A stretch of 64,000 nt of DNA from a bacterium (GCA_026394195.1 JAPKYS010000013.1:163760-227759); one strand, 5' to 3'; shown: positions 52,365 to 62,411, numbered from the stretch's first letter. The notes: generated by a model from the letters alone, not told the origin. Made by a program: numbers and translations.

Positions 52365-54518
52365 TTGAAACCTTCCGAAAAATCTTCACCATCCCGAAGC
52401 TGGTTTTACTGGATCCTGCCAATCATCTTGGCGGTGACAGTCTCAGTGCTGGCGCGTTACACCCTTATCGAAAAAATTGAACTTCGACTTTTGGACGCCC
52501 GCTTCAAGCTGAGAGGTGAGCGCACCTCCATCGGATCACCCTTTCAGGTGGTCGCGGTCGACGATCAGACCTTTACTGCTCTGAATACCAAGTGGCCCTT
52601 TCCGGGTTCGATGTATGCCCACATGATTGAAAACCTCAACCGCGCCGGGGCGCGGCTGATTGTTTTTGATATCCAGTTTTCCGAAGCCAATCAACACCAA
52701 CCTGGCGAAGATTCTGTTTTCGCCGCCGCCATCAAGGCAGCCGGTAACGTCATACTGGCTGGAAAGATAGCGTACAGCTACAATCAGCGACTGGAAAGGC
52801 CATTTGAAACTCTGGTTCCTCCTACGAAAACCCTCGAAGAAACCGGGGTTCACTGGGGGATCATCAATGAAATTACCGACGTCGATGACTTCACCCGGCG
52901 GTATCTCCTTTATTTACCTCATGGCGGTTCTTTGAGAACGTCCTTGGGATTGGAAGTACTCCGTTCGCTGTGCCAATTGGCAGATAGCAGCGCTCCGCAG
53001 GTGCAGGGGAATACCTGCCGTTTCGGCGATCTGCAGATACCTCTCTATGATTCTCAAAGTATGCTGATCAATTATTATGGTCCAGCCGGAACGTTTCCAG
53101 CCATCTCCTTCGCCAGCGTACTGGATGATTCATCGTATGGGTTGTCCATAGGTCAGGATTCTGATTATATGGAAAGATTTTTCGGCGGAGTAACAGATAG
53201 CGTTTTCTCGGATATTAAAAATCCCTTCCTGGGCAAGGTGATATTGGTCGGTGTTTCCGTCGAAGAAATGCACGATAATAAAAACTCCCCGTTCTACGAT
53301 GATGCCCGAACCCCTCGTAAAACTCCCGGAATTGAAGTCCATGCGCACGCCCTTCAGACCATTCTTGATGGGTCGTATATCAAACGCACCTCTTTCTTTT
53401 CCATTCTGCTGGTCAACATCCTTCTGGCATTCTTGATCTTTAGCTGGTTTGGCAGATATAGACCCATCCCTGGTTTGATCGATAGTTTGATCGTCACCGG
53501 GTTTGTACTCCTTTTTGCCATTCTGCTCTTCAACCGAAATAATCTTTGGATCGATCTGGCTTCTCCCTTAAGCACTATCGGAATCAGTTACATCTCATCG
53601 CTGGGATATCAATATCTGCGCGAGTATCGGGAGAAGATTCGCATCAGAGATATGTTTTCGCACTATGTGCCGGACAAGCTGGTCAGCCAGTTGATCGACC
53701 ACCCCGAATTATTGAAATTGGGTGGGGAACGCCGCCGCTTGACCATTCTCTTTGCGGATTTAGTCGGATTCACCTCCATCAGTGAGATTATGTCCCCCGA
53801 GGAATTGGTGGAGCTGCTGAACGAATACATGACCGAGATGACCGAAATCATTCTGACCTGCGACGGCATTATTGACAAGTACGAAGGTGATCTTATTATG
53901 GCTGAGTTCGGTGCGCCGATACCTTTTGAGAATCATGCTGCCCGAGCTTGCGAAGCGGCTCTGAAAATGCAGCAGAAGATCTCCGGGATGCAGAATATAT
54001 GGCTCCAGGCAGGAAAGCCACTTTTAAATGTGCGCATCGGTATACATACCGGCGACGTCATCGTGGGGAATATGGGTTCGAGAGACGTCTTCGATTATAC
54101 CGTGGTCGGTGATGCGGTAAATTTGAGCTCCCGGTTGGAAGGAGCCAATAAAATTCTGGGCACGCAAATCTTGATCAGCCAGGCGACTCACGACGGGCTG
54201 CCGCCGAATTTCATCAGCAGAGAATTGGGTATGGTACGCGTGCGTGGACGCCGGGAAGGGGTTTGTATTTTCGAATTGCTGGCGGCGCGCTCTGATGACC
54301 TTCAACCTGATGATTTTAAATTGATTGAAATGTTTCAACAGGGACGGAATTTCTATCGACAAAAGCAGTGGCAGTCCGCTATTGACTGCTTTGAAGCGCT
54401 TCATCAGATCAAGCCCCTTGACCGAGCAACCGCGATTTATCTGAGAGAATGTCGAGGTTTTCTAATCAATCCTCCAGGCACGGAATGGGATGGAATTATC
54501 TCGCTGGAGGATGAATGA
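52365..54518 (+). CDS. CHASE2-domain adenylate/guanylate cyclase
   Basis: Membrane-bound class III nucleotide cyclase. One N-terminal membrane helix (about 14-31), a periplasmic CHASE2 sensor (about 45-335, including VVAVDDQTF and FFGGVTD...KVILVGVSVEEMHD), three membrane helices (about 343-412), then the catalytic domain (about 455-620). Metal residues are D465 (LFADLVGFTSISE) and D509 (KYEGDLIM). K505 and D577 mark ATP specificity, and N586 and R590 (VGDAVNLSSR) the transition-state pair, so it should make cAMP. A short TPR-like tail ends the protein. It starts with TTG after a weak ribosome site. Its stop overlaps the next gene by 4 bases. The sensed signal is probably presented in the periplasm, where the FecR protein also lies. 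Confidence 0.9.
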   Translation: MKPSEKSSPSRSWFYWILPIILAVTVSVLARYTLIEKIELRLLDARFKLRGERTSIGSPFQVVAVDDQTFTALNTKWPFPGSMYAHMIENLNRAGARLIVFDIQFSEANQHQPGEDSVFAAAIKAAGNVILAGKIAYSYNQRLERPFETLVPPTKTLEETGVHWGIINEITDVDDFTRRYLLYLPHGGSLRTSLGLEVLRSLCQLADSSAPQVQGNTCRFGDLQIPLYDSQSMLINYYGPAGTFPAISFASVLDDSSYGLSIGQDSDYMERFFGGVTDSVFSDIKNPFLGKVILVGVSVEEMHDNKNSPFYDDARTPRKTPGIEVHAHALQTILDGSYIKRTSFFSILLVNILLAFLIFSWFGRYRPIPGLIDSLIVTGFVLLFAILLFNRNNLWIDLASPLSTIGISYISSLGYQYLREYREKIRIRDMFSHYVPDKLVSQLIDHPELLKLGGERRRLTILFADLVGFTSISEIMSPEELVELLNEYMTEMTEIILTCDGIIDKYEGDLIMAEFGAPIPFENHAARACEAALKMQQKISGMQNIWLQAGKPLLNVRIGIHTGDVIVGNMGSRDVFDYTVVGDAVNLSSRLEGANKILGTQILISQATHDGLPPNFISRELGMVRVRGRREGVCIFELLAARSDDLQPDDFKLIEMFQQGRNFYRQKQWQSAIDCFEALHQIKPLDRATAIYLRECRGFLINPPGTEWDGIISLEDE

Positions 54519-55396
54519 GCCGGATTCGCAAATCGATCGAGTTAACAGGATTGCGCTGTTTGGCGCAGCTTTTTCGTAGCTTGCCGAGAAATATCAGTTT
54601 ATCATGCGGGGCAACGCTTGGATCTCTGGTTTTCAGGTTGGGGATACGGCGTCAGGTAACGCTTGACAATCTCAGCTTTGCTTTTCCTGGAATAGCGCCC
54701 AAGGACCAATATTTATTAGCCAAGCGCTGTTATCGACACTTCGGCGCATTGATGGTCGAATTTGCCCGATTGTCCGATTTGAACTCTAAAAATGTGCAGA
54801 ATCTGGTTGAAATTGCAGGATTGGAGGTCCTTGATGAAGCGCTGCAAAAGGGGAAAGGAGGGATCGTCGCCTCGGGACATCTCGGCAACTGGGAACTGAT
54901 GGGCGCTGCCGCGGCGGTGCTGGGTTATCCGGTCGCTTACGTGGTCACTCACCAGGAAAACGAGCTGGTGGAAGACTATATGGATCAACTTCGCAGTGGC
55001 GCTGGAATTCGGATTATCAAGCGCGAACATGCTCTGAAAGGAGTTCTGGGAGCGCTCAGAGACAACAATTTGATCGCTATATTGTCTGATCAGGACGCGC
55101 ATGAAGCGGGAGCTTTCGTGCCATTCTTCGGTAGATTGGCATCGACTCCCCGCGGAGCCGCCACTTTTGCCCTCCGGGCAGGTGCTGCTCTGATATTCGC
55201 AGAATCCTTTCGGCGTGGGGCAGATCGTCTGAAGGTGATCTTTGAGTTGATACCGATGGAAGGTCTTCCGCCTGATCCCGAAGCAGCTATCGTTGAAGTC
55301 ACGCGACGGATTACCACACGTCTGGAAGAGGCGGTGCGACGCCATCCTGAGCAGTGGTTCTGGATGCACCGCCGTTGGAAGACTCCGCCGCCCTGA
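54515..55396 (+). CDS. Lysophospholipid/lipid A acyltransferase (LpxL/HtrB family)
   Basis: Membrane-associated acyltransferase. The catalytic HX4E motif is in SGHLGNWELMG (near residue 121), and the family markers RRQVTLDNLSFAFPG, GGIVASGHLGNWE, ALKGVLGALRDNNLIAILSDQDAHEAGAFVPFFG, ASTPRGAATFALRAGA and EQWFWMHRRWKTPPP are all there. The 293-residue length is normal. It should add a secondary acyl chain to lipid A or a related envelope lipid, which supports a Gram-negative envelope. It overlaps the cyclase gene by 4 bases (ATGA). Confidence 0.9.
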   Translation: MSRIRKSIELTGLRCLAQLFRSLPRNISLSCGATLGSLVFRLGIRRQVTLDNLSFAFPGIAPKDQYLLAKRCYRHFGALMVEFARLSDLNSKNVQNLVEIAGLEVLDEALQKGKGGIVASGHLGNWELMGAAAAVLGYPVAYVVTHQENELVEDYMDQLRSGAGIRIIKREHALKGVLGALRDNNLIAILSDQDAHEAGAFVPFFGRLASTPRGAATFALRAGAALIFAESFRRGADRLKVIFELIPMEGLPPDPEAAIVEVTRRITTRLEEAVRRHPEQWFWMHRRWKTPPP

Positions 55397-55455
55397 GCCT
55401 GGTCATCTGAAGTTATTTTGCAGCACTGCTAAGGAAATCCATCCATCAGAATAGA

Positions 55456-55480
55456 AATGCCCCCAAAGTTTGGGGGCATT
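55456..55480 (+). terminator. Bidirectional intrinsic terminator
   Basis: AATGCCCCC-AAAGTTT-GGGGGCATT followed by TATT, and flanked by A-rich DNA for the other strand. It lies between the 3' ends of the acyltransferase gene and the convergent Ig-repeat lipoprotein gene. Confidence 0.9.
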
Positions 55481-55508
55481 TATTGTCAGTCGTCAGGGAT
55501 CATCAAGG

Positions 55509-58500
55509 TTATCCATCTCGGGTGAACGTAACGGTCACCGGGTCAGCGGATACAGTCGAGTACCCTAAGACGACAGCGGATACCTGCGCCGTAGTCTCGA
55601 TGGCTCCAGGATCGGGGAATGCCTGCAGGAGTGAGGTGCGCATAAAGCAGATTGCATACCCCGCAGGATCGACAGGTTCGCCAACGAATCCTTGCGGACC
55701 GGTAATTTTCTCGAAGTGTACACCGCCCGATCCGCTTTGGAACCAGTAGAAGTACCCCTTGGTCGATGAGAAGATGATGGTTGCGCCGTTGATCGCATTG
55801 TTGTGACCATCGGTCAGGAAGGCGCGGACTTCCATGACTGCCGGATCGCCAGGTGGCACTGGTGGGTGGCTGAAGTTCCAGGCGGTTGGTATAACATTGA
55901 GACCTAACCTGCCGTCTGCGAGCGGCATTTGATAGTGGATGGAACCGATGATGGAATCACCATCCACGACGCAGTAGGCGTAAATGTCAGCCCAATTGAA
56001 GGTCTGCACGCTGTGGTAACTCAGAGTGGTGTAGGCGGTTCCTTCATTGGTCGATCCCGCCCAATTATCATTGCCGGTGAAGGCGTCACCCCAGATTTCT
56101 GCTACTGAATCAGGATCTGAGTAGAAGTGGACGGCGGTGCTGTCTACCACCTGGTTATTATGGATATCTCGAACCAATGCAGATACCTCGACTTGCCAGA
56201 TATCGCCGCCGCCATCACGTGGTGTTTCACTGTTTATACCGACGTCGATGAAGGAAGGTGGACCGGCAACGATAGTTACCAGAGGACCCGAAGCCCAGAT
56301 TTCCATACCTTCGCCATCGAAGGTCCAGGCGCGTATAGTGACGGGTCCTGAAGCTGTTCCGGCGTTCAATACCACTGTGGCGATACCGCCATTGGTCATC
56401 GTGGAGTCTTCGATACCGTGATTATTAAGGTTAACGCCACCGAATGGGAATCCGTTGTTCTCTATCCTGAAGTGCACCATGACGTCGTTGCCGACCAGGT
56501 TGCCGGACGCGTCTGTGACGTCTGCATGGATTTCAGTCTGGTAACTTCCACCGGTTCCCTGCACCTGAATAACCGGGCTTTGTGCGCTGAGTCCGATTTG
56601 ACTTGGGGTTGACGGCATGAAGGAAACGATCGCTGAATCCACAATAGCTCCACTCTGAGCTTTGATCCAGGCGTCTCCGGCGTTGGTGCTCGGTGAGAGC
56701 GACGTCGTAGCGACGCCGTTAATCGTCTGAGCGCCTACCGGGAAAAGCGACCCCAGCGTCGTCGAGAAGAAAACAGGAGTGTTGTCCTCAACACGATTGC
56801 CAGTCGTATCTGTTACGATTGCGGTCACTACCGCTGGATTGGGGCTATTGACTGGCATGGTCGATGGTACGATTGAGAGCACGATATCCGATGGCGGCCC
56901 GGCATGGAGGGTCATCACGACCACGTTGGATTGTACAGTGTCAACGATGGCGAACAGAGAATCTACCCCTTTGGTGCTGCCGGCTATGTAAACCGTCGAT
57001 GCTGAGCCGTTGCCGCCGACATAGGCGATGTTGACGTTACCGGAGAACCTACCCCGGTTGTCGCCTCCGATGACAAAGTGAACTTCAGTTCCCGGCGGGG
57101 CTAAAGCGTTACCCATCAAGTAGACCGTCGCCAAGACTGTCGTTGAGTCAACGCCGTTGGCTTTTAGGGTACTCGCACCGGTATTAAGTACGATTTGGCT
57201 GACGTCGCGAGCATCAGCAATCATGATGTTTACTGTATCCGCCAGATTGAGTGGTGGATACTTGGCGATGACCATGGCAGAATCCGGATAACTGGGTAGT
57301 CCGATATCCTGAAAGAGAGCATGCGCTTGTCCGGTTGAGTCGGTCAGGACGGGTGAATTTACGGTTCCGTAGTCGGAAGTAAAGACGATTGACACACCGG
57401 AAATGACTTGGTGGTCGGCATCTTTCAGTAATGCCGTTATGTTCGCCGGGCTCAATCCCATGTCAGCGTAGATCAGCTTCTTGTTGCTCTGGATCAAGAT
57501 CGACCCGTTCGAGGCGGCGGTCGCATTAATCGTCACGTTGCACGTATCGGAGTAGGGTCCCACGACTGCCCAGATGTGAGCGACTCCAAAAACATTGGGC
57601 AGAGTATAGAATGTCGTGGTTTTGGATCCTGTCGAGTCCGTGTTGCCTGAACTAACGCTGACGTAGCCGTTGCTGGCGCCGAAGAGGATGGGTACTCCGG
57701 GGATTCCGTTATTATTGGGGTCCAGCACGGTGGCGATGATGGTGGTCGAACTCACCGAGTCCTGCGCCACGTTGATCGTGGCAGGCCAGGCGCCGATCAC
57801 CAATTCACCGATTTGCTGATCGACCGGGAAGACCCAGAGAGTATCTGTGGCGGTGAGTTTCACAACTTCGTCCGTCCCACGGGGTTCAGTGGCTTTGGAG
57901 CCGACTTCATATCCTAAACCGGGCACCTGAACCGTTCCGGTTTTTAATCCAGGCCAGGTGATGGGACCCGATGATTGTACGGTGGACGTATCTATATCGG
58001 TGTATACGGAGGCGCTGACGACAAACAGCCCGAAATCTCCATTGGTATGGAGATAGCTCACTACCGTTCCGGTATTCTCGGTGGTATCTGCAAAGCCAAT
58101 CACGCCTTGCGTTGTAGAAAGACTGACGTACATTCCGGGAATACCTACATTCAGGGAATCCATCACTCGCACCGTCACTTGAACGGAATCATCGACATTG
58201 TTGGAAAGGTAGAGAAGGTCGGGTGAGAGGGCTAAAGTGATATTATCCGCCAAACCGGTCAGTGGGAAGACGCTGATGTTGATGGTTTTGGAGATGACGT
58301 TTCCGGCGGATGGAGTCGAAGCGGTAATCGCTGCCAATCCGTACTGCCCCTGGGAGTTGAAGGTTACGCTGACCTTGCCGTCCAGATCGGTCGAATCCTG
58401 CGTTGAGGAAATGGAACCAATCGTGGGTGTACTGAAGGTGACCAGCACTCCTGACAGCGCCGTTCCATTCGTGTCAGTGACAGTGGCGGTAACCGTGGTA

Positions 58501-58682
58501 GTGACTGCTCGTCCCGGAACAGCGTACAGTTCCATATTCGCGGCGATCAAGGAGATACTCCCGACATTGTTGGACTGGGGATTCTGCCCTGGACCTACCG
58601 AGGTTTTCTCCTGACAGCTGATCACAATCAGGGAGAGGGCGACGATAAGCAGACCTAAGTTGAAATTGCGCATAGATTTCAT
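55509..58682 (-). CDS. Bacterial Ig-like (Big_1/invasin-type) repeat lipoprotein
   Basis: The N-terminal MKSMRNFNLGLLIVALSLIVISC ends in a lipobox (VISC), so it is a lipoprotein after signal peptidase II cleavage. The rest is a chain of about ten Ig-like domains of roughly 95 residues, each with the invasin pattern VTATVTDTNGTALSGVLVTFST...STQDSTDLDGKVSVTF and I-x-V-x-A. It should extend from the outer membrane as a rod. Adhesion is the usual role; no terminal ligand-binding module is recognisable. The start is the ATG at 58682, four bases after GGAGG; an ATG one codon earlier is too close to that site. It is convergent with the acyltransferase gene. The 58683-58904 gap is AT-rich and holds no gene. 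Confidence 0.83.
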   Translation of the reverse strand: MKSMRNFNLGLLIVALSLIVISCQEKTSVGPGQNPQSNNVGSISLIAANMELYAVPGRAVTTTVTATVTDTNGTALSGVLVTFSTPTIGSISSTQDSTDLDGKVSVTFNSQGQYGLAAITASTPSAGNVISKTINISVFPLTGLADNITLALSPDLLYLSNNVDDSVQVTVRVMDSLNVGIPGMYVSLSTTQGVIGFADTTENTGTVVSYLHTNGDFGLFVVSASVYTDIDTSTVQSSGPITWPGLKTGTVQVPGLGYEVGSKATEPRGTDEVVKLTATDTLWVFPVDQQIGELVIGAWPATINVAQDSVSSTTIIATVLDPNNNGIPGVPILFGASNGYVSVSSGNTDSTGSKTTTFYTLPNVFGVAHIWAVVGPYSDTCNVTINATAASNGSILIQSNKKLIYADMGLSPANITALLKDADHQVISGVSIVFTSDYGTVNSPVLTDSTGQAHALFQDIGLPSYPDSAMVIAKYPPLNLADTVNIMIADARDVSQIVLNTGASTLKANGVDSTTVLATVYLMGNALAPPGTEVHFVIGGDNRGRFSGNVNIAYVGGNGSASTVYIAGSTKGVDSLFAIVDTVQSNVVVMTLHAGPPSDIVLSIVPSTMPVNSPNPAVVTAIVTDTTGNRVEDNTPVFFSTTLGSLFPVGAQTINGVATTSLSPSTNAGDAWIKAQSGAIVDSAIVSFMPSTPSQIGLSAQSPVIQVQGTGGSYQTEIHADVTDASGNLVGNDVMVHFRIENNGFPFGGVNLNNHGIEDSTMTNGGIATVVLNAGTASGPVTIRAWTFDGEGMEIWASGPLVTIVAGPPSFIDVGINSETPRDGGGDIWQVEVSALVRDIHNNQVVDSTAVHFYSDPDSVAEIWGDAFTGNDNWAGSTNEGTAYTTLSYHSVQTFNWADIYAYCVVDGDSIIGSIHYQMPLADGRLGLNVIPTAWNFSHPPVPPGDPAVMEVRAFLTDGHNNAINGATIIFSSTKGYFYWFQSGSGGVHFEKITGPQGFVGEPVDPAGYAICFMRTSLLQAFPDPGAIETTAQVSAVVLGYSTVSADPVTVTFTRDG

Positions 58683-58904
58683 CATGCCTCCGACATTTGC
58701 CTTGGACAGTGGAAGTGCTTCAGATCTCGATTCAAATGGATAATTATAAAAATATTAACCTATCACTTTAAATAACAAGCTATTAGATTTTATGAGGTTT
58801 CAAATGAACAGGATGGCAGGTTCTACAGAAGATGAACAAACCGAGATAATATAAATAATCTTTCATTAAAATGCAAGAACTATTCCAATCAATTAGATAT
58901 TTTG

Positions 58905-60455
58905 CTATAGAGAGAGCAGTCTGGGTTTGACGGTGCGCTGTTCGCCTTCATTGGTAATTCTTATGGCGCTCTCACCCTTTATCGGGCACTTGTATTCGCA
59001 GATTCCACAACCGATGCACTTTGCAGTATCGACGTAAGGCAATTTTACTCCCGTCCTGATCTCCTGCGCCAGGTCAACCGTCCCCTTGCGGAACTGGATG
59101 GCTTTGGGTGAGGTGGGGCAATGCTCTTCGCAGACAATGCAATCGTCTCCAGTCGCCCAGGGAATGCAGCGGGAATGATCGAAGTATGCCAGCCCGATAA
59201 CCTTCTGCTTTTTATCAGCGACGGTCAGCTTTTGCAGGGCGCCTGACGGACAAACCTGACCGCAAAGGGTGCAGCTATATTCGCAATATCCTTCCCGCAT
59301 GTGGGCTCGAGGCGTCCAGATGGCTCCCCAACCCAATTCCAGAGCTGATGGCTGCAAGCATCCACCAGTCGACGAGCAGGCTTTGACGCACTCCTGGCAG
59401 CGCAGGCAGGTATCTAAAAATTCATCTTCCCTCAGAGCGCCCGGAGGACGAATGCAATAGCCGGTTGCCGTTCGATCCATCAACCCGGTCCGCCAGGCTC
59501 CTGCCGCCAGCAAGGATGATCCCACAACCCACAACGCCCGCCTTCTACCGATATTTAGAGCCGCCTGACCCTTTTCCTGAAAATACCAATTATAGGTCGT
59601 CGCTTCTGCAGGGCAAAGTTCAGAACATTCCAGACAGAGGATACACTCTGCGCGCCGGGTGCTAAGGAAATCAGGTTCTATAGCGCCCATACGGCATTCT
59701 TGAGCGCACAAAGCGCAGGCACTGCATTCCGTGCTCACTTTTCTGCCGAAGGGGGAGTACCGTGAGATAATCCCCAACAGTGCGCCCAAAGGGCAGAGAA
59801 CACGACACCAGTACCTCCTGCCAAACTTTTCGAGAATCAAAATTCCCGCAAAGAAGACTAAGGTGGTGGTCAGCAGAGCAGTTTGAAATGGTTTCAGTGG
59901 CAACAACCATCCTTCAAACCAGCCCCAGATCCAGTTCGCAAATCCAGATGCCGGGTCCCATGCCAGCCCCAGATTCAAGATGCCACCCAATCCCCATCCG
60001 ACCAGTGGATAGATTGTCAGAGTTAGGGTGCGAGTGAAGATGACCAATGGATCCAGCAGCCAGATTATTTGAATACCGGCGATGGCGGTAATCACTAACC
60101 CGATCAGAACTGCATATTTCCAGTGCGATGCGCCTCTCGGTTTGAATTTGGGAATAATACGGTCAGTTACGTCGATTGTTGTTCCCAGCGGACAAACCCA
60201 GCCACAAAAGCTGCGTCCCAGCAATATGCTCAGAATGATGGTGATGATCGCCGGCCAAAAAGTCGTAAGCAGAAGGCGGCTCGACAGCATGGCAATCAGT
60301 GCAGCCAGTGGATCGATCCTGAGCAGAAGATCCGTCGGGATGGAGGTCAGCAACGGGTCGCGTGCGGATAGAAAAAGAGCCGTGAAAATTAGCAAAAAGA
60401 CGATCTGGCTGGATCGCCGCAAAAAAATGGCTTTTGGTTTTAACGAGAGTCGCAT
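58905..60455 (-). CDS. NapH-type polyferredoxin membrane protein
   Basis: The first half (residues 1-215) has about five membrane helices and the FCGWVCPLGTTID motif of NapH/CcoG-type proteins. A second CRVLCPLGALLG motif lies near residue 225. From about 235 on there are cysteine clusters for six or so iron-sulfur centres: CSACALCAQECRMG, CILCLECSELCPAEAT, CLRCQECVKACSSTGG, CEYSCTLCGQVCPSG, CIVCEEHCPTSP and CIGCGICEYKCPIKG. It should carry electrons between a membrane quinone pool and a periplasmic acceptor. It follows the Tat-exported DUF362 gene by 24 bases in the same operon. No terminal reductase gene is in the window. Confidence 0.88.
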   Translation of the reverse strand: MRLSLKPKAIFLRRSSQIVFLLIFTALFLSARDPLLTSIPTDLLLRIDPLAALIAMLSSRLLLTTFWPAIITIILSILLGRSFCGWVCPLGTTIDVTDRIIPKFKPRGASHWKYAVLIGLVITAIAGIQIIWLLDPLVIFTRTLTLTIYPLVGWGLGGILNLGLAWDPASGFANWIWGWFEGWLLPLKPFQTALLTTTLVFFAGILILEKFGRRYWCRVLCPLGALLGIISRYSPFGRKVSTECSACALCAQECRMGAIEPDFLSTRRAECILCLECSELCPAEATTYNWYFQEKGQAALNIGRRRALWVVGSSLLAAGAWRTGLMDRTATGYCIRPPGALREDEFLDTCLRCQECVKACSSTGGCLQPSALELGWGAIWTPRAHMREGYCEYSCTLCGQVCPSGALQKLTVADKKQKVIGLAYFDHSRCIPWATGDDCIVCEEHCPTSPKAIQFRKGTVDLAQEIRTGVKLPYVDTAKCIGCGICEYKCPIKGESAIRITNEGEQRTVKPRLLSL

Positions 60456-60479
60456 ATTTAAGCTGAAGTATCTTTTAAA

Positions 60480-61412
60480 TCAGGTCAGATTGATTTCTTG
60501 ATAACCGGCCGGGCGCTCGATTTCCCCTAGTCCACGCCGTTGTGCTTCGACCAGATATCCCAGATCAGCCGGAACAGCCCCGAAAATTCTCGCTCCTTCC
60601 GCATCGACAGCCACCGGATCGAACCCGGCGATCAGAGTGTTGATCGTTTTAACGTCTTCCAGATTCCCGCCCTGAGGACCATTCCGCATCAACATGCGGC
60701 GTGCATCGATTACAGTGAGTTCAGGGAGTATGGGTGTCACAACGTCGATCAGTTTTTTATCAAAGCTACGATGTATTTCTGAACGCTCACCCCCCATGAT
60801 CCCCATCAGGTTTTTCAAACCGCCGGTCACCTCTGCCAGACCGTGGTGCTTGAGGATCGGCAGGTTGATGCGCAGATCCGCTTTGTGGTAATCACGATAG
60901 ATAGGCCAACTTTTCAGCAGAATCCCATCAGGGAGTTCCAGTTCATCGAAGAGTTGCTTGCGCATGAACGAAACCTCGGCGCCTGCTTGTTTGGCTGCCG
61001 CTTCGATTCCGCTGTTGGCATAACAGCGCTGGGCGGTATTACAGGTGTTGTCAAACACTCCAACGAGCGCACCCGCAGAGACAAAGGATTTTACCACGGC
61101 AGCGACTAATTCCGGGTCAGTATCGGCGCCTTGCTCCGGGGTGCGATCCCAGCCGATGTTCGGTTTGACGACCACGTTTTTTCCGGATGGGCGAAATTGC
61201 GCCATTCCGCCCAGAGCTTTCAGGGCGGTTTCAAAGCGCATTTCCGGAGTTCCACCTCTGACGACAACCAGTGTGGTGCGTGTAGGTAATTCGTCTGCCC
61301 AGGGCAGACGAAAGGGCAACAGCATGGCAGCAGTCCCGGCGGCAGTGGTGAGCATGAACCTGCGTCGGTCTGTGGATTGGATCGTATTATCGTACTTTAG
61401 TGGTGATTTCAT
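60480..61412 (-). CDS. Tat-exported DUF362 protein
   Basis: The N-terminus has the twin-arginine motif STDRRRFMLTTAAGTAAMLLPF, cleaved near PWADE. The mature part is DUF362: VVVKPNIGWDRTPEQGADTDPELV near residue 85, then LINLPILKHHGLAEVTGGLKNLMGIMGG and LTVIDARRMLMRNGPQGG. Tat export usually means that a folded cofactor is carried. The pairing with a polyferredoxin is common for this type of protein and suggests a periplasmic electron-transfer step. At 310 residues it is shorter than the first DUF362 protein at 14354 (410) and has few cysteines. It follows miaA by 9 bases. Confidence 0.88.
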   Translation of the reverse strand: MKSPLKYDNTIQSTDRRRFMLTTAAGTAAMLLPFRLPWADELPTRTTLVVVRGGTPEMRFETALKALGGMAQFRPSGKNVVVKPNIGWDRTPEQGADTDPELVAAVVKSFVSAGALVGVFDNTCNTAQRCYANSGIEAAAKQAGAEVSFMRKQLFDELELPDGILLKSWPIYRDYHKADLRINLPILKHHGLAEVTGGLKNLMGIMGGERSEIHRSFDKKLIDVVTPILPELTVIDARRMLMRNGPQGGNLEDVKTINTLIAGFDPVAVDAEGARIFGAVPADLGYLVEAQRRGLGEIERPAGYQEINLT

Positions 61413-61421
61413 GAGTTTACT

Positions 61422-62411
61422 TTAGATTGGTTCGAATCCTGATTCAACGTTTTTGCATCCTTCCCAAATTCCTGCCTCATGGAAGATTTTCAGTGCGGCT
61501 TCAGCCGTTTCTTCTGGCGTGGATGAGGCAGTCATCGCTATCCATCGGATGCGGTCGTCTCTGCGGAACCAGGAGAGTTGCCGTTTGGCAAACCGCCGGG
61601 TGTTCCGCTGAAAAAGACGAACCATCTCATTGTAATCGATTTCATTTTGGAGATATTGCCGTACTTCAACGTAACCGACACTATTCAAGGCATTAATATC
61701 TAGATGAATCGATTTTTGACCATCCCCGTAAGCGCCTGACAGGCTTTTAACTTCCTCGATCAATCCCTGCTCTAACATCTGCAAACACCGGGAGTTAATA
61801 CGGTCGTATAAATCGGCACGCGGCCAATCCAGTCCCAGCATCACGGGTTTAAAGGGAGGAGGGTTGGCGCTCTGCCGGCGTAATTGGCTGATGGGAATAC
61901 CAGTCAGATAGTATATCTCCAGCGCACGTTCGATGCGTCGATAATCCCCTGGAAGGATTTTCGCAGCGCTAAGTGGATCAATCTCCTGCAGTTGTTGATA
62001 AAGGTGCTCGACACCCTTTTCGGCGGCTGCGGATTTTAAGCGATCCCTGATTTCCGGGTCTGCTGATGGACCGGCAAAAAAATCATCTGCCAATGCGGAG
62101 ACATACAATCCCGAACCTCCGACCGCTAAAGGGATGATTCCGGCATCCAAAAGCTCAGCGATTTTAGCTCGAGCCTGCCTCCCATACTCACCGGCACTGA
62201 ACCGGTTTTGTGGATCGATGCAGGCGATGAAATGATGGGGAACTTGCCGTAACTCGGAGGCTGTTGGCTGCGCAGTGCCAATCGCCATGTGCCGGTAGAG
62301 TTGCCGCGAATCTGCGGAAATGATCTGCGCTTGCAATCGTTTTGCAACGAGCAGCGATATCGAAGTTTTCCCTGATGCAGTCGGTCCTACAATAAAGGGG
62401 ACGTTCTTCAT
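61422..62411 (-). CDS. miaA: tRNA dimethylallyltransferase MiaA
   Basis: Adds a dimethylallyl group to A37 of tRNAs that read codons starting with U. P-loop GPTASGKTS at residues 9-17, ISADSRQLYRHMAIGTAQPT near 33-52, HHFIACIDP, and the insertion and zinc-free C-terminal region with RRFAKRQLSWFRRD match the family. Length 329 residues is within the usual range (about 300-330). It lies between mutL (42 bases upstream) and the DUF362 gene; mutL-miaA linkage is common in Gram-negative bacteria. Confidence 0.96.
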   Translation of the reverse strand: MKNVPFIVGPTASGKTSISLLVAKRLQAQIISADSRQLYRHMAIGTAQPTASELRQVPHHFIACIDPQNRFSAGEYGRQARAKIAELLDAGIIPLAVGGSGLYVSALADDFFAGPSADPEIRDRLKSAAAEKGVEHLYQQLQEIDPLSAAKILPGDYRRIERALEIYYLTGIPISQLRRQSANPPPFKPVMLGLDWPRADLYDRINSRCLQMLEQGLIEEVKSLSGAYGDGQKSIHLDINALNSVGYVEVRQYLQNEIDYNEMVRLFQRNTRRFAKRQLSWFRRDDRIRWIAMTASSTPEETAEAALKIFHEAGIWEGCKNVESGFEPI

